Source: JBBRNH01 sp038230415 (lineage in GTDB: Bacteria > Bacteroidota > Bacteroidia > Cytophagales > Spirosomataceae). Taken from it: a stretch of 14,154 bases of DNA. Where the stretch lies: contig JBBRNH010000114.1 of the NCBI GenBank assembly GCA_038230415.1, positions 1-14,154 on the forward strand. Reading direction: 5' to 3'. The first letter of the stretch is position 1; every line of letters begins with the position of its first letter. Below the pieces are notes generated by a model that had not been told where the DNA came from, ran no database searches, and saw only the letters and a list, made by a program, of their open reading frames with translations. Of the stretch, positions 8,501 to 14,154 are shown in pieces. Both the position numbers and the translations under genes were made by a program.

Positions 8501-8960
8501 CTATTCAACGGCCACGATGACTGACCTCTTTGCGCCGACCGAATTGGGTAAAGCTCTGAAAATAGAAGCTGGTGAACTCCGAACGGTACTTTTTATCAGC
8601 AACCAAACAGCCAAATCACCGGCCCGGTTTGTGATGCAGCCCCTGCCCGCCGAAGCGCAGTTAGCTCCCGCTTTTGCCTTTGCCGCCGTTGACGTAAACG
8701 CCGATGGACTGCCCGATGTGATTATCGGCGGCAACCGCCAAACCGCCCGCGTTCGGATTGGCCGGGCCGATGCCAACCGGGGGCAGTTGTTTCTGAACCG
8801 GGGCCGGGGGCAGTTTCAGTACGTGCCGATGCCGCAATCGGGTCTGCTGTGGGCGGGTGATGTGCGGGATTTGGCACTGGTAAATCTGGGTAGTAAAACC
8901 GCGTTGCTCGTTGGCGCAACGGGGCAACCCGTGCGGGCGTTTACGTTGCCGAAGCGGTGA
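5547..8960 (+). CDS. FG-GAP/VCBS repeat and ASPIC/UnbV-domain lipoprotein (CRTAC1-like)
   Basis: Large surface lipoprotein of 1137 aa with unknown biochemical role; relatives are common near SusC/SusD genes in Bacteroidota. The signal peptide ends in lipobox LTASC with Cys17 lipidated. A first beta-propeller-like region carries Ca-binding D-x-(N/D)-x-D-G-x-x-D loops at about 64, 116, 173, 246, 298, 417 and 519. An ASPIC/UnbV region follows (about 565-635, VGARVSLWTGG and SVRVRWADG). A second FG-GAP set (about 685-1137) contains DCNGDGLDD, DADGDRDMD, DIDHDGDRD, DFDGDGDAD and DVNADGLPD, plus the family segment ARDEMLDQ...LRKKFTNY. Residues about 354-393 are an odd low-complexity insertion encoded by an inverted repeat, listed separately. 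The gene starts downstream of a terminator, so it is probably its own transcription unit, though readthrough from SusD is possible. Family call firm, function not known. Confidence 0.93.
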   Translation: MKPIRYALILLILTASCRHKETLFEKLSPSATNVHFANTLTESAEFNVLKYSYFYNGGGVAAGDFNNDGLIDLYFTGNLKANKLYLNRGDFRFEDITETAGVAAADGWNTGVSLVDINADGWLDMYVCRSAASSPKLRRNLLFINNKNLTFSERAAEYGLDDSGYSTQAAFLDYDRDGDLDCFLLNHSVQEFAGFSRMVSQYQQQTNPDYTSKLYQNQAGKFTDVSAQAGLISNVLSFGLGVAVSDFNNDGWPDLYISNDYNENDYLYINQQNGTYKESVRAAMGHTSLYSMGSDAADINNDGRMDLLTLDMLPERNERIKMTSGDDNYDKYQQLLRAGFHHQTMRNMVQLNVGEEGGRGGKGQEGGRGGGMFSPSSLSSLLSPSSLSSPSTPIFAEIGQYAGVSNTDWSWAGLFADFDNDGWKDLFITNGYARDYTNMEFLKFTMDGQLNARQTGKQPDPMAVIAKMPAINEPNYIFRNLSGDSESGNPAGQSLRFDNKTTDWGFDTPTQSNGAVYADLDNDGDLDLVINNVNAEASIYQNHANKSGVAHHLIVQLKTPNPAKLVGARVSLWTGGRLQVQEFQPVRGFQSAMYGPLLFGLGAAGRADSVRVRWADGNTQVVRPGAGNKLVIQYAPTPEPNLPTAPKPYWQVADLLTATHREDAVNDFKIQPLLPFMLSETGPRFAVGDCNGDGLDDVFVGGGRGQGGQVLVQKAGRFTPITQPALVADAGFADAGAEWFDADGDRDMDLVVAGAGYELPANDPRLAVRLYLNDGAGRLTKAASFPDLRVSASCIRVADIDHDGDRDLFVGARVVPGRYPETPGSHLLLNDGKGLFSDITGQQPALATLGLVTDAAFADLTRDGNPELIVATDFGPIRVLSWQNGQLKPLKNLLPTTTGCWNRLLIRDFDGDGDADVLAANAGQNSQLRASPTQPLTLFGIENTAGAMLPVLASYESGHLYPFNARDEMLDQAVGLRKKFTNYTGYSTATMTDLFAPTELGKALKIEAGELRTVLFISNQTAKSPARFVMQPLPAEAQLAPAFAFAAVDVNADGLPDVIIGGNRQTARVRIGRADANRGQLFLNRGRGQFQYVPMPQSGLLWAGDVRDLALVNLGSKTALLVGATGQPVRAFTLPKR
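6604..6726. repeat. In-frame purine/pyrimidine palindrome inside the FG-GAP lipoprotein gene
   Basis: Imperfect inverted repeat of 123 bp, exactly 41 codons. TGGGGG (6604-6609) pairs with CCCCCA (6721-6726). After a small asymmetric gap, 6611-6658 pairs with 6670-6717 around an 11-nt loop: of 48 positions I count 37 Watson-Crick pairs, 6 G-T and 5 A-C mismatches. The left arm is almost pure purine, the right almost pure pyrimidine; the one interruption, ACAAG (6635-6639), is matched exactly by CTTGT (6689-6693), which argues for a true inverted repeat rather than composition alone. Each arm is itself a 27-nt direct repeat (GGAGGAAGGGGAGGA at 6615 and 6642). The encoded residues run Gly/Arg/Glu-rich and then Ser/Leu/Pro-rich, with a 9-residue period in each half. 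Confidence 0.88.
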
Positions 8961-9066
8961 GCAACCCAGTCTGGGTAATTGACGGGGAATGGCTGTTGCA
9001 CAGCATTAGTTTTTCGGCGGCACTTTTCTTATTTTGAGCGTTCGATTCCTGTAAACGCAACGTGTT

Positions 9067-9675
9067 TTGGAGCATCAGCAACGTATCAGTGACGAGAACG
9101 GCTCTTTATTGGCACTCTGGCATAAATCACAGGCCGGAGACAAGGCGGCCTTTTGCCAATTAGCTGAAAATCAGTACCGTTCGCTGTTTACCTACGCCAT
9201 GAATTTCACCCACGACCGCGAGTTCGTGAAAGATGCTATTCAGACGGTTTTCATCCGCGTCTGGGAGAAACGGGCCGATCTCAGCATTCGGTTTGTGGCA
9301 ATTTATCTGTTTAAATCCTTACGGAATGAGTTGTTTCAGGAGTTTCGGCGGCACCGGCAACCGTCCGTTTCGGTAGATAGCCCGGCGATAAACGAACTCT
9401 CTGACGGGCAAACGATTGAAACGGAGATTGAGCAAAACGAGACCAACTATGAAAGCCAGCAACGGGTTCGGCGAGCCATCAACACGCTGCCCAAACGCCA
9501 GCAGGAAGCTGTTTTTCTGAAGTTTTACGAAGGATTAGACAACGACCAGATTGCCGAACTAATGGACATAAACCGCCAGTCGGTTGCTAATTTGTTGTAT
9601 AAATCGCTGTGTGCGCTGAAAAGCCAGATGACCTTTTTCACCTATTGGTTTATTGCCGCCCTGCTGCATCTCTGA
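9067..9675 (+). CDS. ECF-type RNA polymerase sigma factor (sigma-70 family)
   Basis: Alternative sigma factor, 202 aa, that would direct RNA polymerase to a specific promoter set. Region 2 spans about residues 27-95 (GDKAAFCQLAENQYRSLF, then DAIQTVFIRVWEKR at 56-69) and region 4 about 133-187 (LPKRQQEAVFLKFYEGLDND then the helix-turn-helix QIAELMDINRQSVANLLYK). The C-terminus ends in a short hydrophobic tail (190-202, FFTYWFIAALLHL). The start is a TTG at 9067: an in-frame TAA lies at 9052-9054, no ATG or GTG occurs between them, and the next ATG (Met45) would remove part of region 2. A TTATTTTG at 9029-9036 resembles a Bacteroidota -7 box, but no matching -33 element is seen. No FecR-like or other anti-sigma gene adjoins it; the next gene is convergent and 30 bp away. 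Its regulon is unknown. Confidence 0.9.
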   Translation: MEHQQRISDENGSLLALWHKSQAGDKAAFCQLAENQYRSLFTYAMNFTHDREFVKDAIQTVFIRVWEKRADLSIRFVAIYLFKSLRNELFQEFRRHRQPSVSVDSPAINELSDGQTIETEIEQNETNYESQQRVRRAINTLPKRQQEAVFLKFYEGLDNDQIAELMDINRQSVANLLYKSLCALKSQMTFFTYWFIAALLHL

Positions 9676-9705
9676 CCGATTGTTGCTGCCTAAAATGGCC
9701 CATGC

Positions 9706-10536
9706 CTAACCGGGCCGGTCGTTCAACACCGACTGTACGATGTAGTCGGCACCAACATCATTTTGGGTGAAGAATTTCACGCCCCACTGCTCCCTCAGGC
9801 CAGCCGCCCGAAGTAGTGCCTGCCCGCCCAACCCGCGCCGATGCCCGGCCAGAACGCGCTCCACAATGGTTTCGAGGTAGTGAAGTTTGCGCTCTACGGC
9901 TGCTTTTCCTTGTCTCAGTACCGGATTGTGACCGCAGAAAACCGTGTCGAAATCGTGTTGCAGCACGGCCCGCGTCGAGACAATCATCTGGTAAATGTTT
10001 TCGCCCCGGCGGAAGATTTTCAGGTTGCCCACGTAAAAATCACCGGCGAAGAGCCAGCCTTCGCGGGGTTCCAGAAACACATGGTGGTCGTCGGAATGGC
10101 CGGGCGTGAAAATCGGTTTCAGCCGGTAATCACCCACTATAATGTCAGCCGGTAACGGGTTTACCACCACGCCCGATGCCGGTGAACAGGCATCAATGGC
10201 CCCAAACCAAAACTGTTCGTAGGGCAGGAGCCGGAAACTCGTAGCAATGCGCCGGGCGGTCAGGTTGCCAGTTAGCACCGGGCAGTGGTGTTGCCGGGCA
10301 AGGGCAGCAGCGTTGCCCGAATGGTCTTCGTGAAAATGCGTCAGAACGATCTGTTCAATTGGCTGACTGGCAAAAGCGGCCAACACGTCGGGTTGGCAGT
10401 GGCGTTGAGCGGTGTCAATCAGCGTATTGCCAAGTTTATAGCACCACACCGGAAACGGCTTCACGAACCGGGTAGGGGAGTGGGCAAACTGGTAGCCCGT
10501 TACGGGGCCGTGTTTCCTGACTGAGCGGGTTCGCAT
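9706..10536 (-). CDS. Metallo-beta-lactamase-fold hydrolase
   Basis: Predicted dinuclear zinc hydrolase of the MBL superfamily, 276 aa, cytoplasmic as no signal peptide is visible. All expected metal ligands are present: T-H-F-H-E-D-H (His67, His69, Asp71, His72), His147 in TPGHSDDHH, Asp166 in FAGDF and His203 in CGHNP. The His-Ser-Asp-Asp-His-His stretch and the C-terminal helical region fit the broad glyoxalase II-like/hydrolase branch rather than true beta-lactamases, but the substrate cannot be assigned. Its ATG (10534-10536) directly abuts the stop codon of the Uma2-family gene, so translation is probably coupled. It is the last gene of a three-gene minus-strand run. No clear terminator is seen in the 30 bp before the convergent sigma-factor gene. 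Confidence 0.9.
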   Translation of the reverse strand: MRTRSVRKHGPVTGYQFAHSPTRFVKPFPVWCYKLGNTLIDTAQRHCQPDVLAAFASQPIEQIVLTHFHEDHSGNAAALARQHHCPVLTGNLTARRIATSFRLLPYEQFWFGAIDACSPASGVVVNPLPADIIVGDYRLKPIFTPGHSDDHHVFLEPREGWLFAGDFYVGNLKIFRRGENIYQMIVSTRAVLQHDFDTVFCGHNPVLRQGKAAVERKLHYLETIVERVLAGHRRGLGGQALLRAAGLREQWGVKFFTQNDVGADYIVQSVLNDRPG

Positions 10537-11127
10537 CTACAAGCCAAGTACCTCGGCCACGTTCAGCGAAAATCCCACCAGCACGGCCTCGCCCAAAAGG
10601 GTTTCAGTGAATGGTTTCTCGGTGGGTTCCTGACCGGGGCGGTAAATAGTGGTGGTCTGGGTTTGCGGATCAACGAGCCATGCCAGCCGAACGCCGTTAG
10701 CCAGCCATTTTTCCATTTTCGTTTTCAACTCGGTCAGGCTGTCTGATTCTGATCTAACTTCAATCACAAAATCAGGCGTGACCGGCGCGAATTTCTTAAG
10801 CTGAGCCGCCGTCACCGTCGCTAATCGTTCATTACTGACCCAGCCCACGTCGGGCGCACGCATAGACGTATCGGGCAGTGTGTAGCCGCCGTTTGATTCT
10901 GAGGTGCGACCTTCTTTTGTCGCACGGTTCCAGTTGCGAACTTCTCCATAAAGTTCGCCAGTGGTAAAACTTGATTCTAATCCGGTAGGGGGCAAAATCA
11001 AAATCTGCCCGGTTTCGTCACGTTCGATGCGGAGTTCGGGGTTTGCCGCGCAGAACTCAAACAGCTCATCGTCGGAGAACACGTCAATCCGGGGCGGTAT
11101 GTGCAGGGTGATGGTTTGTGCTTCCAT
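10537..11127 (-). CDS. Uma2-family protein (PD-(D/E)XK nuclease-like fold)
   Basis: Protein of 196 aa matching the Uma2 family (PF05685, formerly DUF820), common in cyanobacteria and some Cytophagales. The fold is related to restriction endonucleases, but the cellular role is not established. Visible family landmarks are the N-terminal SDDELFEFCAANPELRIER segment (18-36), ILPPTGLESS (44-53), the putative catalytic Asp93 in APDVGWVS, Glu123 in FVIEVRS and the C-terminal WLANGVRLAWLVDPQTQT (141-158). Length and landmarks look intact. It starts 9 bp after the DPP IV stop and ends flush against the ATG of the MBL-fold gene, so it sits in the middle of a probable operon. That placement is of note because Uma2 genes are often solitary. 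Confidence 0.88.
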   Translation of the reverse strand: MEAQTITLHIPPRIDVFSDDELFEFCAANPELRIERDETGQILILPPTGLESSFTTGELYGEVRNWNRATKEGRTSESNGGYTLPDTSMRAPDVGWVSNERLATVTAAQLKKFAPVTPDFVIEVRSESDSLTELKTKMEKWLANGVRLAWLVDPQTQTTTIYRPGQEPTEKPFTETLLGEAVLVGFSLNVAEVLGL

Positions 11128-11136
11128 GCGATAAAT

Positions 11137-13350
11137 TTACAAATTCTCCACCACAAAATCGGTCATCATCTGGTAGAGGTGCAGCCGGGTGTTACCGCCG
11201 TAAATGCCGTGATTCCGGTTGGGATAATAAAACGACCGGAACTGCTTGTTGGCCTTGATAAGTGCGTCCTCAAATTCAACAGAATTCTGAAAATGCACGT
11301 TGTCGTCGCCCGTGCCGTGAATGAGCAGGAACTTTCCTTTCAGTTTGCTGGCATGAGTCACGGGCGAGTTATCGTCATAACCACCGGCGTTTTCCTGCGG
11401 GCGTTTCAGGTAGCGTTCGGTATAAATCGAGTCATAAAACCGCCAGTTGGTGACGGGTGCCACCGAAATTCCGGCCTTGAACACGTCGGCACCGAGGGTC
11501 ATGCACAGGGCCGACATATAACCGCCGTAGCTCCAGCCCCAGATACCGACGCGAGTTGGGTCAACCCAGGGCAGGGTTTTGAGGTACTGCGCGGCTGCAA
11601 TCTGATCCTGGGTTTCGAGTTTGCCGAGTTGGGCGTAGGTGCTGGTTCTGAACGCATTACCCCGCGAACCCGTCCCCCGGTTATCCACGCAGGCAATGAT
11701 GTAGCCGCGCTGCACGAGGGTTTGATACCAGAAAAAATCGCGGCTGTCCCACGAGTTCAGCACCTGCTGCGAACCGGGGCCGCCATAGACAAACATCAGC
11801 ATGGGGTAGCGTTTGGTCGAGTCGAAATCCATCGGGCGAATCATCCAGCCGTTCAACGTCTCACCACTCGGAATCGGCACGGTCATAAACTGTTTCGGGG
11901 CGATGGCATACCCGGCAAGCCGTTGGCGGAGGGCGTTGTTGGTTTCTAAAACGCGGAGTTCGCGGTTGTCGGTGGTTTGGCGCAGGGCAACGGTCTGCGG
12001 CTGATTTACAGCAGTATGGTAGGTCAGAAAATACTGAAAATCGGGGCTGAAATTAACCGTGTACGTGCCGGGTTTGTCGGTCAGTTTGCGCTTGCCCGAA
12101 CCGTCGAGTTTGATGCTGTACAGTTGCCGTTCCAAGGGTGAATCTTCGGTAGAGAGGTAGTAGGCGGTCTGCGTTTTCTCATCCACACCGAGTAGGTTCG
12201 AGACCTCAAACGCGCCTTTGGTAATCTGCCGGATGAGTTTCCCGGTCATGTCATAGCGATAAACGTGCTTGAATCCGTCGCGCTCCGATGTCCAGATAAA
12301 CCCTTTGCCATCAGTTAGATAGGTCAGGTCGTCGGTAAATTCCAGGTCAACATATGTCGGGCTGGTTTCGGTCAGAACAGTGACAGACTGCCCGGTTGCC
12401 GCGTTCACATGGAGTAAATCCATCCGGTTTTGCAGCCGGTTTAGTTTTCGGACGGAGAGCAGCGATTGACCAGTGCCAACGGCGGGAGTCCAGCCAATGC
12501 GGGGCAGATAAATATCGGTCTCGCTCCCGGTTTGGGCCAGCACTTTTTTGCCCGTACTAATATCGGCAATCAGCACCGAAACCGTTGAATTGGCCTCGCC
12601 CGCTTTGGGGTATTTGTAGCGATAATCAGCCGGGTAAAGTTTGCCCCAGGTTTGCATATTGTACTCCGGCACACGGGTTTCATCGAACCGAATCCAGGCC
12701 ACGCGCCTGCTGTCGGGCGACCATTCAAACGCCCGCGCCATGCTGAATTCTTCTTCGTACACCCAGTCGGCGGCTCCGTTAATAATGGCGTTTCGCTTGC
12801 CATCGGTGGTGAGTTGGGTTTCTTTCGCGGTGAGTAAATCACTCACAAACAGGTTGTTATCGCGAACGAAAGCCACCCGTTTGCCATCGGGCGAGAACGT
12901 GGCGTATTGCTGTTTCCCGTTGCTGCTCAATGCTTTCAGTTGCCCGGTGGCGAGGTCATACACATAAAATTCGGCCCGGCTCGACCGGCGGTAAATCGGT
13001 TCCTCGGCGGTGGTGATAAGCAGTTTACGTTCGTCGGCACTGAGCGCGTAGCCATCCATGACAACAGTCTGACCGCTGCCGGTCACTTTTGCCGTTCGCT
13101 GGTCAAAAAGCGTGTCGGTCGGCAGTCCGGTGGTGATGCTGTACTGAATAATTCGGCCATCGGTTTGGGTGGTGTATTGCCCGCCCGCTTTCATCCAGTT
13201 TACGCCCTGCACGGTGCGCTGCGAAAAAACCCCGGCAGTGCGGCCCCAGATGTCATCGAGCGTAACGGGTTTGAGGGATTGAGCGGCAAGATTCGCCGAA
13301 ACAAAAACAAGGCAATAGGCCAGAAAAACAGAAAAACGGAAGTGGGTCAT
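11137..13350 (-). CDS. Dipeptidyl peptidase IV-type S9 serine peptidase
   Basis: Secreted prolyl dipeptidyl peptidase, 737 aa, which should release Xaa-Pro or Xaa-Ala dipeptides from peptide N-termini in the periplasm or at the cell surface. I chose ATG 13348-13350 because it gives a clean signal peptide (residues 1-23, ending LAA before Gln24); an upstream in-frame ATG at 13485 would translate part of a palindromic repeat and hide the signal. The beta-propeller carries DWVYEEEF with Glu199-201, containing the double Glu that binds the substrate amino terminus in DPP IV. The alpha/beta-hydrolase domain has the catalytic triad Ser607 (GWSYGGYMS), Asp682 (HGTGDDNVHF) and His714 (NRNHGIYGG); spacing of 75 and 32 residues fits DPP IV. 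It is the first gene of a run with the Uma2 and MBL-fold genes. Confidence 0.95.
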   Translation of the reverse strand: MTHFRFSVFLAYCLVFVSANLAAQSLKPVTLDDIWGRTAGVFSQRTVQGVNWMKAGGQYTTQTDGRIIQYSITTGLPTDTLFDQRTAKVTGSGQTVVMDGYALSADERKLLITTAEEPIYRRSSRAEFYVYDLATGQLKALSSNGKQQYATFSPDGKRVAFVRDNNLFVSDLLTAKETQLTTDGKRNAIINGAADWVYEEEFSMARAFEWSPDSRRVAWIRFDETRVPEYNMQTWGKLYPADYRYKYPKAGEANSTVSVLIADISTGKKVLAQTGSETDIYLPRIGWTPAVGTGQSLLSVRKLNRLQNRMDLLHVNAATGQSVTVLTETSPTYVDLEFTDDLTYLTDGKGFIWTSERDGFKHVYRYDMTGKLIRQITKGAFEVSNLLGVDEKTQTAYYLSTEDSPLERQLYSIKLDGSGKRKLTDKPGTYTVNFSPDFQYFLTYHTAVNQPQTVALRQTTDNRELRVLETNNALRQRLAGYAIAPKQFMTVPIPSGETLNGWMIRPMDFDSTKRYPMLMFVYGGPGSQQVLNSWDSRDFFWYQTLVQRGYIIACVDNRGTGSRGNAFRTSTYAQLGKLETQDQIAAAQYLKTLPWVDPTRVGIWGWSYGGYMSALCMTLGADVFKAGISVAPVTNWRFYDSIYTERYLKRPQENAGGYDDNSPVTHASKLKGKFLLIHGTGDDNVHFQNSVEFEDALIKANKQFRSFYYPNRNHGIYGGNTRLHLYQMMTDFVVENL

Positions 13351-13382
13351 TGGGAATGATGAAAACGGGGAATTTGAATCGT

Positions 13383-13390
13383 CAAAAATA
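13383..13390 (-). promoter_or_regulatory. Candidate Bacteroidota -7 box for the DPP IV gene
   Basis: On the minus strand this reads TATTTTTG, a full match to the Bacteroidota -7 consensus TAnnTTTG, about 32 bp ahead of the DPP IV ATG. At the expected distance for a -33 TTTG (near 13410-13413) the minus strand reads GATG and lies inside the palindromic repeat at 13398-13536, so the upstream element is missing or has been replaced. Confidence 0.4.
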
Positions 13391-13397
13391 ACGGATT

Positions 13398-13536
13398 TTG
13401 GTAGAGACGCATCTTTGCGTCTCACCGCCGGATAGTGTGCGATGCGTCTCACCGCCGGATGGTGCGCGAACGAATGACTTACCATTCAGTTGGCGCACCG
13501 TCAGGGCGGTGAGACGCAAAGATGCGTCTCTACCAA
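13398..13536. repeat. Intergenic palindromic repeat with perfect 32-bp arms
   Basis: The left arm (13398-13429) and right arm (13505-13536) are exact inverted copies. Each arm is itself a small hairpin, GAGACGC, 6-nt loop, GCGTCTC (13404-13423 and 13511-13530). Further inside, GGTGCGC (13461-13467) pairs with GCGCACC (13493-13499) and GAATG (13472-13476) with CATTC (13483-13487), so nearly the whole element can fold. I recall GTAGAGACGC...GCGTCTC palindromes as frequent dispersed repeats in Bacteroidota and cyanobacteria. It holds no gene of its own and sits between the divergent DPP IV and pyruvate carboxylase genes. Confidence 0.92.
13416..13469. repeat. 27-bp tandem duplication inside the palindromic repeat
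   Basis: Bases 13416-13442 and 13443-13469 are adjacent 27-bp copies differing at two positions (A/G and T/C). The duplication is only in the left half of the palindrome, which explains why the outer and inner stems are out of register by 26 bp: removing one copy would bring them nearly into line. Confidence 0.9.
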
Positions 13537-13591
13537 CGAAAATTCGGCAACAGCGATGATTTTCAGAATTTTCACGCAACTTATGCCACCG

Positions 13592-13621
13592 TTTGCCAAT
13601 TTTACGCCCGAATTACCTGAT
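13592..13621 (+). promoter_or_regulatory. Weak candidate promoter for pyruvate carboxylase
   Basis: TTTG at 13592-13595 fits a Bacteroidota -33 element. TACCTGAT at 13614-13621, 18 bp further on, matches only three of the six fixed bases of the -7 box TAnnTTTG. The 5' leader would be short, about 12 nt before the ATG at 13639. Offered as a candidate only. Confidence 0.25.
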
Positions 13622-13638
13622 ACAACCAACGCCTTCTC

Positions 13639-14154
13639 ATGAAAGACTACATCCGTCCCATAACCCGCCTGCTGGTTGCCAACCGGGGCGAAATCGCGAT
13701 TCGCGTTATGCGGGCCGCCACCGAACTCGGCATCACCACCGTTGCCGTTTATACCTACGAAGACCGCTACTCGCTGCACCGCTACAAAGCCGATGAAGCC
13801 TATCAGATTGGCCGCGACGATGAACCGCTGAAACCGTATCTCGACGTTGAAGGAATTATCCAACTCGCTAAACATAAGCGCGTTGACGCAATTCACCCAG
13901 GCTACGGATTCCTGTCGGAGAACGTTCGGCTGGCGCGTCGGTGCCGCGACGAAGGCATCATTTTTGTTGGCCCTTCGCCCGAATCCATGGAAGCCCTCGG
14001 CGACAAGGTGCGGGCCAAAAACCTCGCTACCATTGCCAACGTGCCGCTCATTCCTGACTCCCGTGAGGAGAACATGACCCCCGAATTTGCCGCGCAGGAA
14101 GCCGCCCGGATTGGGTTTCCGGTGATGGTGAAGGCCGCAGCCGGGGGCGGTGGG
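13639..14154 (+). CDS. pyc: Pyruvate carboxylase, N-terminal biotin carboxylase part (cut by window edge)
   Basis: The first 172 residues of a biotin-dependent carboxylase, open to the window end. The Rossmann-like biotin carboxylase N-terminal domain is clear: LLVANRGEIAIRVMRAA near residue 11, IHPGYGFLSEN (about 86-96) and FVGPSPESMEALGDK (about 108-122); the ATP-grasp glycine-rich loop MVKAAAGGGG is just reached at the edge. The segment DRYSLHRYKADEAYQIG followed by YLDVEGII is characteristic of pyruvate carboxylase rather than acetyl-CoA or propionyl-CoA carboxylase subunits. The full protein, usually near 1150 aa with carboxyltransferase and biotin-carrier domains, would make oxaloacetate from pyruvate, bicarbonate and ATP in the cytoplasm. 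ATG 13639 is the natural start, 8 residues before the conserved ITRLLVANRGE. If the gene were short, it could instead be a lone biotin carboxylase subunit. Confidence 0.88.
   Translation, partial: MKDYIRPITRLLVANRGEIAIRVMRAATELGITTVAVYTYEDRYSLHRYKADEAYQIGRDDEPLKPYLDVEGIIQLAKHKRVDAIHPGYGFLSENVRLARRCRDEGIIFVGPSPESMEALGDKVRAKNLATIANVPLIPDSREENMTPEFAAQEAARIGFPVMVKAAAGGGG

Noticed and set aside
8964..8976. Short palindrome ACCCAG-T-CTGGGT after the FG-GAP lipoprotein gene as a terminator
   Set aside because: Six-bp arms around a single base with no T-tract; too weak to call.
9676..9705. Shared terminator between the convergent sigma-factor and MBL-fold genes
   Set aside because: The 30 bp contain no stable inverted repeat and no T-run.
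11101..11949. Long plus-strand open frame antisense to DPP IV
   Set aside because: It opposes the catalytic domain with its intact Ser, Asp and His motifs and looks like codon-bias shadow in GC-rich DNA.
13351..13485. N-terminal extension of DPP IV by 45 residues from an in-frame ATG at 13485
   Set aside because: The extra part is a translation of the palindromic repeat and would place the signal peptide in the interior of the protein.
13382..13896. Minus-strand open frames across the palindromic repeat and the start of pyc
   Set aside because: They are translations of the repeat or antisense to a clear biotin carboxylase domain and show no recognisable protein features.

Overview
The window looks like chromosome of a moderately GC-rich member of the Bacteroidota, most likely a Cytophagales/Spirosomataceae-type organism (Spirosoma, Rudanella, Fibrella and relatives). 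The evidence is a SusC/SusD pair, a large FG-GAP/ASPIC lipoprotein, a Bacteroidota-style ECF sigma factor, a Uma2-family gene, the lack of clear Shine-Dalgarno sequences, and one good TAnnTTTG -7 promoter box. The genus is an inference. No rRNA, tRNA, CRISPR array, transposase or phage gene was seen.

Layout. (1) 1-519, minus strand: N-terminal part of a YbjJ-like MFS transporter, cut by the window edge. (2) 749-5367, plus strand: a SusC-like TonB-dependent transporter followed after 23 bp by a SusD-like lipoprotein, closed by a very clear intrinsic terminator (5406-5447). (3) A second strong hairpin without a T-tract (5464-5508) lies just ahead of a 1137-aa FG-GAP/ASPIC-UnbV lipoprotein (5547-8960). 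(4) 9067-9675, plus strand: an ECF sigma factor that appears to start at TTG and has no anti-sigma gene beside it. (5) 13350-9706, minus strand: a tight three-gene run of dipeptidyl peptidase IV, a Uma2-family PD-(D/E)XK-like protein and a metallo-beta-lactamase-fold hydrolase; the last two are joined stop-to-start with no gap. (6) 13398-13536: a 139-bp palindromic repeat between the divergent peptidase and pyruvate carboxylase genes. (7) 13639 to the window end, plus strand: the start of pyruvate carboxylase.

How the genes may work together. The SusC/SusD pair should form an outer-membrane import complex whose substrate cannot be read from sequence. The FG-GAP lipoprotein probably sits at the cell surface, but its own terminator-bounded leader argues that it is a separate transcription unit. 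DPP IV is probably periplasmic and would release Xaa-Pro dipeptides from peptides. Pyruvate carboxylase is core anaplerotic metabolism.

Most notable observation. The FG-GAP lipoprotein gene carries an in-frame imperfect palindrome (6604-6726, exactly 41 codons) made of a purine-rich arm and a complementary pyrimidine-rich arm. It encodes a Gly/Arg/Glu-rich segment followed by a Ser/Leu/Pro-rich segment at a place where relatives, as I recall them, have only a short loop. The core of the element has no stop codon in any of the six frames. It looks like a palindromic element that has inserted into a coding region and been kept as protein.
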